A stretch of 64,000 nucleotides of DNA from Bacteroidales bacterium (GTDB lineage: Bacteria; Bacteroidota; Bacteroidia; Bacteroidales; UBA932). The DNA lies in the NCBI GenBank assembly GCA_024402135.1, contig JAKSJN010000008.1, positions 1-64,000 of the forward strand, written 5' to 3'. This document shows, in pieces, positions 24,358 to 31,737 of the stretch. The position numbers were made by a program, and so were the translations under genes. The notes under the pieces were generated by a model. That model did no database searches, was not told where the DNA came from, and worked only from the letters and a program-made list of their open reading frames with translations. How positions within the stretch are numbered: position 1 is the stretch's first letter; each line of letters opens with the position of its first letter.

Positions 24358-24738
24358 TTACTTGACGAAAGATCCCTGAGAATAGCACCTGTCTGAGTTG
24401 ATGACTATGTAGTAAAGACCGGAAGTTTCGGGTACGGAGAGTGTACCAAAGCCGTCTTCTATAGAGATTGTGGTAGAGGAAACCAATGTGCCAGCTCCAT
24501 TATACAGATAAGCAGTGCTGTTGCCGCAACCAAAGGTGTTGATTTCAACGTTTGAAGATGAGGAATTGAAGGCTGCGATTAATAGAAATAGACTTCGTTC
24601 TTCATTTCCTGTGGTTTTTGTTTCAGTTATTTGAAGATCGATAGGTTTGTTATCAGCTTGATTCTGATTAGTCGTTTTGGCATTTAACGGACTTCCCAAA
24701 ACTGCCAGTGCCATGAGTGTGGTAATTAGTTTTTTCAT
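24358..24738 (-). CDS. Small secreted DUF3244-type protein
   Basis: 126 residues with a signal peptide MKKLITTLMALAVLGSPLNA and no lipobox. The mature region (NVEINTFGCGNSTAYLYNGAGTLVSS..., LSVPETSGLYYIVINSDRCY) fits DUF3244, a short Bacteroidetes secreted beta-sandwich found next to TPR regulators. The Cys pair in GCG and RCY may form a disulfide. It follows the TPR regulator on the same strand after 150 nt and has its own promoter (24759-24791). A G10 tract lies further upstream (24843-24852). Confidence 0.7.
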   Translation of the reverse strand: MKKLITTLMALAVLGSPLNAKTTNQNQADNKPIDLQITETKTTGNEERSLFLLIAAFNSSSSNVEINTFGCGNSTAYLYNGAGTLVSSTTISIEDGFGTLSVPETSGLYYIVINSDRCYSQGSFVK

Positions 24739-24758
24739 ATTGGTTTGTTTTTGTTATG

Positions 24759-24791
24759 CAAAGTTAGAGCAAACATAATATAATCATCAAA
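24759..24791 (-). promoter_or_regulatory. Promoter of the DUF3244 gene
   Basis: On the minus strand, TTTG (complement of 24788-24791), 21-nt spacer, TAACTTTG (complement of 24759-24766), then a short leader to the ATG at 24738. Both boxes match the Bacteroidetes consensus. Confidence 0.65.
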
Positions 24792-24842
24792 ACGAAAATC
24801 TAATTATTGGCAATTATAAATATTTGATAAACAATGTTTTAT

Positions 24843-24852
24843 GGGGGGGGGG
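24843..24852. repeat. Homopolymeric G10 tract
   Basis: Ten G on the plus strand, about 105 nt upstream of the DUF3244 start and about 50 nt upstream of its -33 box, and downstream of the TPR gene stop. In an AT-rich region such a tract is conspicuous and prone to slippage. Confidence 0.75.
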
Positions 24853-24888
24853 TAATCTAACATGTCATAAATTAGACTTTGCTGATGC

Positions 24889-26526
24889 CTATTTCCCGCA
24901 GGTTTCGGAGTATTTCTGCGTGAGCCATTTGGCGAGGGTGGAGCGGTTCGATTCGATCTGGAGCTTGGCCCTTATCTTGCTGCTGATGTTGTAATAGGCC
25001 GAATGGCAGATGAAATCGCCGGCTTCCTTGGTGCTGTATCCCATGAGGTGAAGGCAGCAGTAGCCGATCTCGGCAGGGGAGAGCCCCTTGTCGATCAGGA
25101 CTTCGGTAAACTTTGGCGCATAGATGGCGTATATCATGCCGATACTCTCGAGTATGGAGGTTCTGTTACCGGAAAGACGGTCCAGTTCGTTCGCAGCTCT
25201 GTTCTTCTTCTCAAGGAAGTCCTTCAGCGTGAGCATTCTTTCCTTGAGGACGCCAAGAGCCTTCTCGCTTATCTCGTCATTCTCCGCTTTGATGGATTTG
25301 AGCATCTCGTATTCTTCCCGCAAATCATTCAGAGCCGTTTCCGTAATGGCGGCTTTCTTTAGATGCCTTTGAATAACGAATACAAGGATTGATATGACGA
25401 CGAGCGAAAAGAGGAGGATCAGCAAAGAGGCTAGCAGACGGCTATGCGCCTTGGACTGATTCAGTTCATTCTGGAATCGTTCTTCCAAAAACTTGGTATC
25501 CTGATGGTAGATGTCCCAGTCCATAACATTTGAGAGGCGTGTGTACTCCTTGAGGCTTTCATAAGCTCCTTTATAATCACCGCTCCGCACACTCGCCGCC
25601 TCTTGAAGTAAGCAATAGGAAGGGCCCTCCCTACCATTCTGATGACCGTATGAACGCCCCCGATCTAGTGCTTCCTGCATTTCCGGTATCATGTCCAATG
25701 CTTGGTATGCTTGTGCAATTGTACTCCATTCCGTGGTTGCCGGATTAATGTCTGAGAGGTACATGTAGTTGTGCATCAGCTTCTGGAGTGAGTCAATACT
25801 TTCAGTTATTCGTAATACTTTGATGGAAGAAAACAACCACTCGGAATGTATAGAAGGTTTAGTTTTATCCCACATCCTTTTGACTGCTGCAAGACAACTA
25901 TCAGCCTTCTCATAGTTTGAAGGATTGGATCCATCAAGTGTATCATCAAGCATCAGATAGAAAGAGGATTGATCCATCAATGCCCGTGCGTAATTATTCC
26001 AGTGCTTTGCTTCTAGCGAATACTTTGCCGCCAATTCGGCCTCTTCAAGAGCCTTTCTATTTAAGAACAAAAAATTGTAGATTCTCTCTTTCCCGAAATG
26101 CAGTTTTGCAAGGTACAAAGGATCAACCTTCTTCTCCGGAACGGTTTCCGCCAGGATAAATGCCTGCATCGCGTCCTCCTTGCGGTTCGCATTCTCGAAG
26201 ACGCGGCCGTGGTAATAGTGCGAAAGGAAGGCATACCTGTTATTCTTGTGCTTGTAGAAGTCAACAGCAACGTTTATCAGAGTATCTTCTGTCACGTCAA
26301 TGTACATCTTGTCGAGCGCTATGGAGTATAGCAGCGAGAAGTGTGCTACCTCTTCCTTGGTCGTCAAGGTCGATCTGTCGAACGATGAGAGAATCGTGTA
26401 TGCGCTGTCCGGCTGTTCCTGCACCATAGTATCCAGTTCATCCAGCACGGGATTCTTGTGGTTGAATCCAATGCACGACGAAAAGAGAACAAAGAATATG
26501 AGAAGGGGGAATGGCAGTTTATTCAT
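24889..26526 (-). CDS. TPR lipoprotein with transmembrane helix and LuxR-like tail
   Basis: 545 residues from MNKLPFPLLIFFVLFSSC (lipobox LFSSC); an upstream in-frame ATG at 26553 is less likely. Residues about 20-350 are helical TPR-like repeats (HYYHGRVFENANRKEDAMQAFILAE, YARALMDQSSFYLML). A membrane helix LLASLLILLFSLVVISILVFVI follows at about 370, then a coiled coil, then a C-terminal helix-turn-helix-like segment (GLSPAEIGYCCLHLMGYSTKEAGDFI). This is the common Bacteroidetes TPR-TM-LuxR-like regulator, whose periplasmic side is the input. It lies next to a DUF3244 gene, a recurrent pairing. Its promoter overlaps element copy 2. Confidence 0.75.
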   Translation of the reverse strand: MNKLPFPLLIFFVLFSSCIGFNHKNPVLDELDTMVQEQPDSAYTILSSFDRSTLTTKEEVAHFSLLYSIALDKMYIDVTEDTLINVAVDFYKHKNNRYAFLSHYYHGRVFENANRKEDAMQAFILAETVPEKKVDPLYLAKLHFGKERIYNFLFLNRKALEEAELAAKYSLEAKHWNNYARALMDQSSFYLMLDDTLDGSNPSNYEKADSCLAAVKRMWDKTKPSIHSEWLFSSIKVLRITESIDSLQKLMHNYMYLSDINPATTEWSTIAQAYQALDMIPEMQEALDRGRSYGHQNGREGPSYCLLQEAASVRSGDYKGAYESLKEYTRLSNVMDWDIYHQDTKFLEERFQNELNQSKAHSRLLASLLILLFSLVVISILVFVIQRHLKKAAITETALNDLREEYEMLKSIKAENDEISEKALGVLKERMLTLKDFLEKKNRAANELDRLSGNRTSILESIGMIYAIYAPKFTEVLIDKGLSPAEIGYCCLHLMGYSTKEAGDFICHSAYYNISSKIRAKLQIESNRSTLAKWLTQKYSETCGK

Positions 26527-26550
26527 AGAAAGGTCTTGAATGGCATCATT

Positions 26551-26583
26551 CAAATTTAGGTAAACCTAGCCAATTTCCCCAAA
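26551..26583 (-). promoter_or_regulatory. Promoter of the TPR gene at the transposase element edge
   Basis: On the minus strand, TTTG (complement of 26580-26583), 21-nt spacer, TAAATTTG (complement of 26551-26558), then 24 nt to the ATG at 26526. The -33 box and spacer lie in element copy 2; the -7 box straddles its edge, as at 4767-4798. Confidence 0.65.
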
Positions 26584-26777
26584 ACGACATCTAATTATGT
26601 GCTTGGTCAACACAATGATATACAGGGGTATAGAAATGGCACAATCTCACTTCACCCCGAATGCTCTTCGCTGACAGATTTGCTGAGCATATTGGTTAAA
26701 ATAAATTGTACATAATTGAAAACACGATTTGTCGATTTCTTACAAGAAGATATGTTTCCTTCTCTGACCTTGCGGCC

Positions 26778-27378
26778 ATGGACAATTTTAGGAAATCAAT
26801 GGCTCCGGAGTCAGACTTCGAGCGTGAACCTTCAAGGAAGGACAAGTATCTGCATCTATTGTATGATGACGCGTTCAAGCGCGTCTTTTAAGCCGAGGAT
26901 AAAGAGCCACTATATGTTCAGGGATGCCGACGGCAAGGACACGATGACGGACAAACTTCAGTTCGTGTTCATCGAGCTGCAGCGTTTTACAAAAAAGGTC
27001 GAGGAGTGCGAGACTTTCGAGGAAAAGCTATACTTTTGTATGCGGCACATGTTTAAGCTGGAGAGCCGTCCCGAAAACCTTAGGGGAGAATATTTCGACA
27101 ATCTCTTCCAGGTGGCGGACATCGCGAACATGACCGCAAAGGATCACGAAACATACGTAAGAGCCATGGCATCAGAACGCGACATAAGGAACCAGATCAG
27201 ATACGGTCGGATTCAGGGCCACAGGGAAGGCCTGGAAGAGGGTATCGTACAAGGTCTTCAGCAAGGAATCGAGCAAGGGAAAACCGAAACTGCCATCAAG
27301 ATGAAGGCTGCCGGTATTGACTCTGAAACCATTGCAGAATGCACAGGTCTTGATATCGAAACAGTGAAATCACTGTAG
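26778..27378 (+). pseudogene. Rpn-family PD-(D/E)XK transposase/nuclease, internally deleted
   Basis: The start MDNFRKSMAPESDFEREPSR reaches DDAFKRVF and stops (TAA), exactly as in copy 1. Reading continues in another frame as HYMFRDADGKDTMTDKLQFV, FIELQRFTKKVEECETFEEK, YFCMRHMFKLESRPENLRGE and YFDNLFQVADIANMTAKDHE, then MASERDIRNQ and a short GLEEG/QQGIEQG repeat. The nuclease core between FKRVF and HYMFRD is missing, about 80-90 residues by family length. The shared junction in both copies shows that this deletion predates the second, copy-1-specific loss. It has a shorter Gly/Glu/Gln repeat than copy 1. Confidence 0.75.
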
Positions 27379-27403
27379 GGGACATATATTCAAAGAGAAA
27401 GAA

Positions 27404-27431
27404 AGACGGAGGCTCGATCGAGTCTCCGTCT
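27404..27431. terminator. 28-nt palindrome after the copy 2 transposase remnant
   Basis: AGACGGAG...CTCCGTCT around CTCGATCGAG, one wobble pair, 25 nt past the stop. It equals the copy 1 palindrome (5385-5426) read from the opposite strand. A terminator is possible, but there is no T tract. Confidence 0.5.
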
Positions 27432-27576
27432 GTCGTATATGGCGAGGGTCAGACCCACAGTCTCCAGCTTTCGGGAATCCAGATACCTGAAATTCAAGGA
27501 ACCCCTCCTTGAAACCTGCTATTCCGATAAGAACTGACTTCCGGACGGTTTCAATTCCGCTGTTTATATGAGGCAA

Positions 27577-27589
27577 GGGGTCTGACCCC
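27577..27589. repeat. Palindromic 3'-end motif
   Basis: GGGGTCTGACCCC followed by GCGCGTCAC, 20-30 nt past the esterase stop codon (27608-27610, minus strand). It is the same arrangement as at 61-83. Confidence 0.5.
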
Positions 27590-27607
27590 GCGCGTCACGG
27601 TAATCCG

Positions 27608-28831
27608 CTAGAAAGACGAAGAGGAACCGGAAGACGAACTGCCGAATGAGCTTGAGATGAGTTTCGAGCCGAGGGCCAGATAGAACATGGTACCGCTCAA
27701 GGTGTGGTCTCCCATCATTCCGTTAAGCTTGAAATCGTCGAATCCTATGCTTTCAAAATAATCTATGAGCTCTATGGTCATCTCCCATGGCACGATCTCG
27801 TCGTCGTGGGAGTGGTAGAGTTCAATATGATGCGAAGGCGTCCATCCCTTGCAGAGATTGTCTTTTTCAAGGCAATCTCTGATTTTTTCATACACGGTAT
27901 CCTTTGCCAGTACTCTCGGGGAGAAAGCTTCGCTGGCAGTGAGGTGTTCTTCCCTGGTTCCTCTTATTTCATTGAAATGCCTGAAGATCACACTGTTGAT
28001 TTCGCCGCCTTCCAATTCCTTGCTGCGGACGGCCTCGACAGCCCCACTGTCAATGAAATCCTTGGAGAGGCAATCGGAGATATCTATGCCCTTGAACTTG
28101 TCGGGGAAAGTCTCCATGACGCTGTCTATCACCAGAGGAATGGCGCATGGATACGCGATTTTTACTTCGTCATCGACCCACATGTCCATCATCCTGGACA
28201 TGTCATACGGACCGGATGAGATGTATGAGCCTCGGAAATTGACGGCTTTGAGCATCTCCTTGTCTTCTTCCAGGTATCTCTGAGTGGCAAGTGCGACTGC
28301 TCCGCCCTGGGAATGACCGCAAAGATACAGAGGAAGCCTGCCGTAATCGATCCCAAGGGAGTCTCTCATATAGCACAGTCCGACCTTCATCGCGTTCAGC
28401 TGTGCCTTTGCGTTGAGGTATGTCCTGCTGTATGGGTGCGTATGGTCTTTGGAGGTGCCGTATCCTATGTAGTCCGCCGAGATCCATACAGCCTTGAGTA
28501 GCGAATATGAACTGGATACAAGTGTCGGGGTGGTATTGCTGGGAACTTCCTTGTCTGAGAAGACGGTGTAGTGTGCGTCAGAGACAATGCAGTTTGGCTT
28601 CTTAGGCACAGCAAGAAGCATCGATGCACGCACGGTCTTGCCGTCATAGCCAGGTGTGTCATACTCGATCTTGTATTGTTTCAGACCGTCGCTGGACTCG
28701 AGAGGGGTGACCAGGTAGCTAAGTTCTGGCTCTTCCGGATCTTCAGGAAGTTTGCAAAACGGGTCATCCTTGCCGCAGGATATGACAAGAATTGCCGCAA
28801 TAAGCGGGATAATGAAGTGAAGTCTTTTCAT
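27608..28831 (-). CDS. Alpha/beta-hydrolase (esterase/lipase-like) lipoprotein
   Basis: 407 residues from MKRLHFIIPLIAAILVISC (lipobox VISC); a longer start at 28876 would place 15 odd residues before the signal. Nucleophile elbow GHSQGG (about S174). Candidate acid in HSHDDEIVPW and His in GDHTLSGTMFY complete the triad. The fold resembles secreted bacterial lipases (an LIP-like family: YDTPGYDGKTVRASMLLAVP, SADYIGYGTSKDHTHPY). The C-terminus is an odd Ser-rich tail (SSSFGSSSSGSSSSF). A -7 box lies at 28853-28860. It is probably an extracytoplasmic esterase; the substrate is unknown. Confidence 0.85.
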   Translation of the reverse strand: MKRLHFIIPLIAAILVISCGKDDPFCKLPEDPEEPELSYLVTPLESSDGLKQYKIEYDTPGYDGKTVRASMLLAVPKKPNCIVSDAHYTVFSDKEVPSNTTPTLVSSSYSLLKAVWISADYIGYGTSKDHTHPYSRTYLNAKAQLNAMKVGLCYMRDSLGIDYGRLPLYLCGHSQGGAVALATQRYLEEDKEMLKAVNFRGSYISSGPYDMSRMMDMWVDDEVKIAYPCAIPLVIDSVMETFPDKFKGIDISDCLSKDFIDSGAVEAVRSKELEGGEINSVIFRHFNEIRGTREEHLTASEAFSPRVLAKDTVYEKIRDCLEKDNLCKGWTPSHHIELYHSHDDEIVPWEMTIELIDYFESIGFDDFKLNGMMGDHTLSGTMFYLALGSKLISSSFGSSSSGSSSSF

Positions 28832-28852
28832 GTTTTTGAAGTTTTGGTCAGG

Positions 28853-28860
28853 CAAAGATA
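28853..28860 (-). promoter_or_regulatory. -7 box of the esterase gene
   Basis: TATCTTTG on the minus strand (complement of 28853-28860), 21 nt before the ATG at 28831. No clear -33 TTTG at the expected distance; that region is the end of the aldo/keto reductase gene. Confidence 0.45.
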
Positions 28861-28865
28861 CTGCT

Positions 28866-29864
28866 TTATCCGGCAATTTCGGCTATCATTTTCATTTCCT
28901 CAGGACTGAGCGGAGCCGCGGAAACGACCTTGAGGTTGGTCTTGAGCTGCTCGACCGAGCTGGCTCCGAGAAGGATGCTGGTGATTCTCGGATCGCTTTT
29001 GACCCATGTCAGTGCCATCTCGGCAAGACTCTGGCCGCGCTGTGCAGCCATCTCGTTCAGCTTCCTTGCCTTTGCTATGCGTTCATCAGTCATGAAGCCT
29101 GGTCTGAAACGCCCATGTCCTGCTCGTGAATCCGCAGGAATGCCGTCAAGGTAACGGTCGGTCAGCAGCCCCTGGCAGAGCGGACTGAAGGCGATGAAGC
29201 CGACGCCGTTTTCGTCGCATACATCCAGCACTCCATTGTCGGAATGCGGGTGGTCGAAGATATTGTGGCGGCCCTGGTAGATCAGACAAGGAACGTCCCT
29301 TGCTGCCAGATATTCGAATCCCTTTCTTGTTGCGTCTGCCGGCCAGTTGCTGATGCCGATATAGAGCGCCTTGCCGCTGCGGACTATGTCGACAAGGGCC
29401 TGGAGCGTCTCCTCGATCGGAGTTTCAGGGTCGAAACGGTGGGTATAGAAAAGGTCCACATAGTCCAGGTGCATGCGCTTGAGGCTCTGGTCCAGGCTGG
29501 AGATAAGATATTTGCGTGATCCCCAGTTGCCGTATGGGCCAGGCCACATGTCGTAGCCTGCCTTGGAAGAGATGAGCAGTTCGTCGCGGTATGGACGGAA
29601 GCAGCGGTCCATGAGCAGTCCCAGAGTCTCCTCTGCGCTGCCGTATGGCGGACCGTAGTTGTTCGCAAGGTCAAAATGACATACACCATGATCAAAGGCG
29701 TACTTTGCGACAGCCTCGCTCCTTTCGTAGTCATCGACTCCTCCGAAATTCTGCCAGAATCCAAGGGAAACCTCAGGCAGCAGTATGCCGCTTTTCCCAC
29801 ATCTTCTGTATTCCATTCCGTTGGTGTAGCGATCCTCAGCCGCCTGGTATATGCTCTTTATCAT
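28866..29864 (-). CDS. Aldo/keto reductase (YghZ-like)
   Basis: 332 residues from MIKSIYQAAEDRYTNGMEYR; an ATG at 29921 would cover the promoter and is rejected. Catalytic tetrad visible: D65 and Y70 in CHFDLANNYG, K101 in LISSKAGYD, H142 in LFYTHRFD. The phosphate-binding end is LLGASSVEQLKTNL. The LANNYGPPYGSAEE motif and length fit the AKR14/YghZ group, whose E. coli member reduces L-glyceraldehyde 3-phosphate with NADPH. The substrate here is inferred by family. It is divergent from elaA, with a consensus promoter between them (29885-29914). Confidence 0.9.
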   Translation of the reverse strand: MIKSIYQAAEDRYTNGMEYRRCGKSGILLPEVSLGFWQNFGGVDDYERSEAVAKYAFDHGVCHFDLANNYGPPYGSAEETLGLLMDRCFRPYRDELLISSKAGYDMWPGPYGNWGSRKYLISSLDQSLKRMHLDYVDLFYTHRFDPETPIEETLQALVDIVRSGKALYIGISNWPADATRKGFEYLAARDVPCLIYQGRHNIFDHPHSDNGVLDVCDENGVGFIAFSPLCQGLLTDRYLDGIPADSRAGHGRFRPGFMTDERIAKARKLNEMAAQRGQSLAEMALTWVKSDPRITSILLGASSVEQLKTNLKVVSAAPLSPEEMKMIAEIAG

Positions 29865-29873
29865 GGTGCTTGT

Positions 29874-29905
29874 TTTGTGTCTGACAAATATATACATTAT
29901 TTTTA
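29874..29905 (+). promoter_or_regulatory. Candidate promoter of elaA
   Basis: TTTG at 29874-29877, 20-nt spacer, TATTTTTA at 29898-29905 (one base off), 21 nt before the elaA ATG. It overlaps the divergent reductase promoter. Confidence 0.4.
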
Positions 29906-29914
29906 CACGGCAAA
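29885..29914 (-). promoter_or_regulatory. Promoter of the aldo/keto reductase gene
   Basis: On the minus strand, TTTG (complement of 29911-29914), 18-nt spacer, TATATTTG (complement of 29885-29892), then 20 nt to the ATG at 29864. Confidence 0.65.
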
Positions 29915-29926
29915 GCGACACACCGT

Positions 29927-30421
29927 ATGAAAGACATTGACATCAGATGGCAGACCGCCACGTTTGACAAACTGGACCTCAATACCTTATATGAGATACT
30001 GAGGCTTCGCGCCGAGGTTTTCGTGGTCGAACAGGAGTGCCCTTACCAGGATGTGGACGGCATGGATGAGCATTGTCTCCATGTCCTCGGCTGGAACGCT
30101 GATGGACGTCTTGTGGCCTATGCCAGGATCCTCCCTGTCGGCGTAGATGCCTATGAGCTGGTAGGTGAGGGTGACAGCCGTCATGGCGCGATCGGCCGCG
30201 TTGTCGTTGCAAGGGACAGCCGAGGCATAGGCCATCAGCTGATGGACAAGTGCATCGAGGCTTACTCGGAGTTCGTCGGCGCCGACATCCCGTGCATCAT
30301 ACATGCCCAGGCGCATCTCAAGCGTTTCTATGAGTCACATGGTTTCCGCCAGACAAGCGGAATCTGCGTCATCGACGGTATCGATCATATAGAGATGACA
30401 AGGACTCCTGCAGCCGTCTAG
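29927..30421 (+). CDS. elaA: ElaA-family GNAT acetyltransferase
   Basis: 164 residues. ElaA hallmarks: YEILRLRAEVFVVEQECPYQ, then DGMDEHCLHVLG and GRLVAYARILP. The acetyl-CoA-binding loop is GRVVVARDSRGIGHQLM. The last motif is HAQAHLKRFYESHGF. The natural substrate of ElaA is not known; protein or small-molecule amines are presumed. Its 3' end overlaps the convergent acyltransferase gene by 4 nt. No terminator separates the two. Confidence 0.9.
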   Translation: MKDIDIRWQTATFDKLDLNTLYEILRLRAEVFVVEQECPYQDVDGMDEHCLHVLGWNADGRLVAYARILPVGVDAYELVGEGDSRHGAIGRVVVARDSRGIGHQLMDKCIEAYSEFVGADIPCIIHAQAHLKRFYESHGFRQTSGICVIDGIDHIEMTRTPAAV

Positions 30422-31725
30422 ATCGCCAGGAACCTCTTTATCAGCTTTTCTCTTTCTTCCTTGAGTTTCCTGCCGTTGAACAGCAGGCGTACATCCGAGA
30501 TGGTTCTGCGGGCAAATTCCTTGAAGTCATGGAAGAAGTTTAGCATTCCGCTGTAGGCAACTGCAAAAGAAATCAGGATCAACATACTCTTCCAGCCCGC
30601 GAACGGCAGCACAGCCGCACCAATAATCACCCAGATAAGGAATGTCAATGGCGACAGGACTATCCTGAATCCTGCCCTCAGAGAGTTGTGGAATGCTGTA
30701 TCCTCAGTCTTGCTGCATACGATCCACGAAGTCGCCCATACAGGCATGGTAAACAGGGCGCAGATTAGCCAGAACGGAAGCAAAGAAACCACGAATGGCA
30801 GTTTGAGAAGTCCCTTGATTCCCAGGCCCGAGAATGAATGGCTGGAAATCCTCATGTCCTGGCGCTTCTTGTCGAAGCCAAGTACATCGGTGAGGAGTGC
30901 GCGCATCTCATGCTCACGGCTTTCATCCGCGAGATAATCCTCGATGATCTCAGCAATCTTCCTGTTCTCCTTGCGTCTGGTCTCAAGACTGCCTTTTTCA
31001 CCTGCGCATATCATCTTGACAAATGCCCACTTTGCCTCGTAGTCCTCGTTGTCGGGAATGTACGTGATGAGTTTTGACATCCTGTCCTTGAGCTCTTTTG
31101 CAAGGGCGAGATAGATCTCTCCCTGCGGCATGTTGTCATGGTTGTCGACAAACTCGCCGAAATCCATCGGCTCACCGAACTCCATGAGGCAGGTGCTGCG
31201 ATAGCGGAAGTAATCTCCGTATTCAAGGCCTACAGGTACTATATAGACCTTTTTCCCGGGATTCTGGTCAAGTGTGGTCCATGCCGTGCGGAAAATGCCC
31301 TTTTTCAGCGGAAGGAGGGAATGCATTGTCCTGTGAGTACCTTCGCAGAAGACGCAGAACGGAGTTCCGTCACCAAGCGCCTCGCTGATGGTGTTCATTG
31401 TCTCTACGTTTCCGAGGACATTGCGGATGCCATCCCTTTCGCGCACCATTGGAAGGATGCGGAGGAAAGTCATTATTGCAGCAATAGGCTTGCGCTTGAA
31501 CAGGTCAGCCCGGGCTCCGAACACGGTCGCTTCCTTGCGGATGCGAAGCACGTTCAGCGCGTCCATAAGAGCATTCGAGTGGTTAGGCGCGAAAATCACC
31601 GCACCGTCCTTCGGGATGCGCTCCAGGCCGATTGTGACGGTCTTTCTGTAGCTGAGTCGTGTGCGTGAATCCACATACGGTCTCAGCAGGGAATAGACAG
31701 AGTTGTGTTCGTGTATCTTGGCCAA
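30418..31725 (-). CDS. PlsC-type acyltransferase, TTG start
   Basis: 435 residues. The acyltransferase core has HX4D (NHSNALMDA; H49, D54) and FCEGTH in the conserved order, then a C-terminal domain with two hydrophobic helices (LPFVVSLLPFWLICALF, SMLILISFAVAYSGML). It transfers acyl groups to lysophosphatidate or a related lipid at the inner membrane; the exact acceptor is unknown. The only start in frame before the conserved region is TTG (TTGGCCAAG), because a stop lies four codons upstream and the next Met is inside the catalytic motif. It is 12 nt after the BASS transporter gene. Confidence 0.85.
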   Translation of the reverse strand: MAKIHEHNSVYSLLRPYVDSRTRLSYRKTVTIGLERIPKDGAVIFAPNHSNALMDALNVLRIRKEATVFGARADLFKRKPIAAIMTFLRILPMVRERDGIRNVLGNVETMNTISEALGDGTPFCVFCEGTHRTMHSLLPLKKGIFRTAWTTLDQNPGKKVYIVPVGLEYGDYFRYRSTCLMEFGEPMDFGEFVDNHDNMPQGEIYLALAKELKDRMSKLITYIPDNEDYEAKWAFVKMICAGEKGSLETRRKENRKIAEIIEDYLADESREHEMRALLTDVLGFDKKRQDMRISSHSFSGLGIKGLLKLPFVVSLLPFWLICALFTMPVWATSWIVCSKTEDTAFHNSLRAGFRIVLSPLTFLIWVIIGAAVLPFAGWKSMLILISFAVAYSGMLNFFHDFKEFARRTISDVRLLFNGRKLKEEREKLIKRFLAI

Positions 31726-31737
31726 TGTCTGATGCTA

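Larger units (their letters stand above)
26557..27567 (+). mobile_element. Degenerate PD-(D/E)XK (Rpn-type) transposase element, copy 2
   Basis: About 1.0 kb, same orientation and layout as 4773-5555 but retaining the middle of the transposase reading frame. Shared parts include the leader, the truncated start, the C-terminal repeat region, a palindrome (27404-27431), GGGTCAGACCC (27446-27456), an inverted repeat (27493-27513) and the 3' end to CCGCTGTTTAT. The two copies bracket about 21 kb. Confidence 0.7.
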
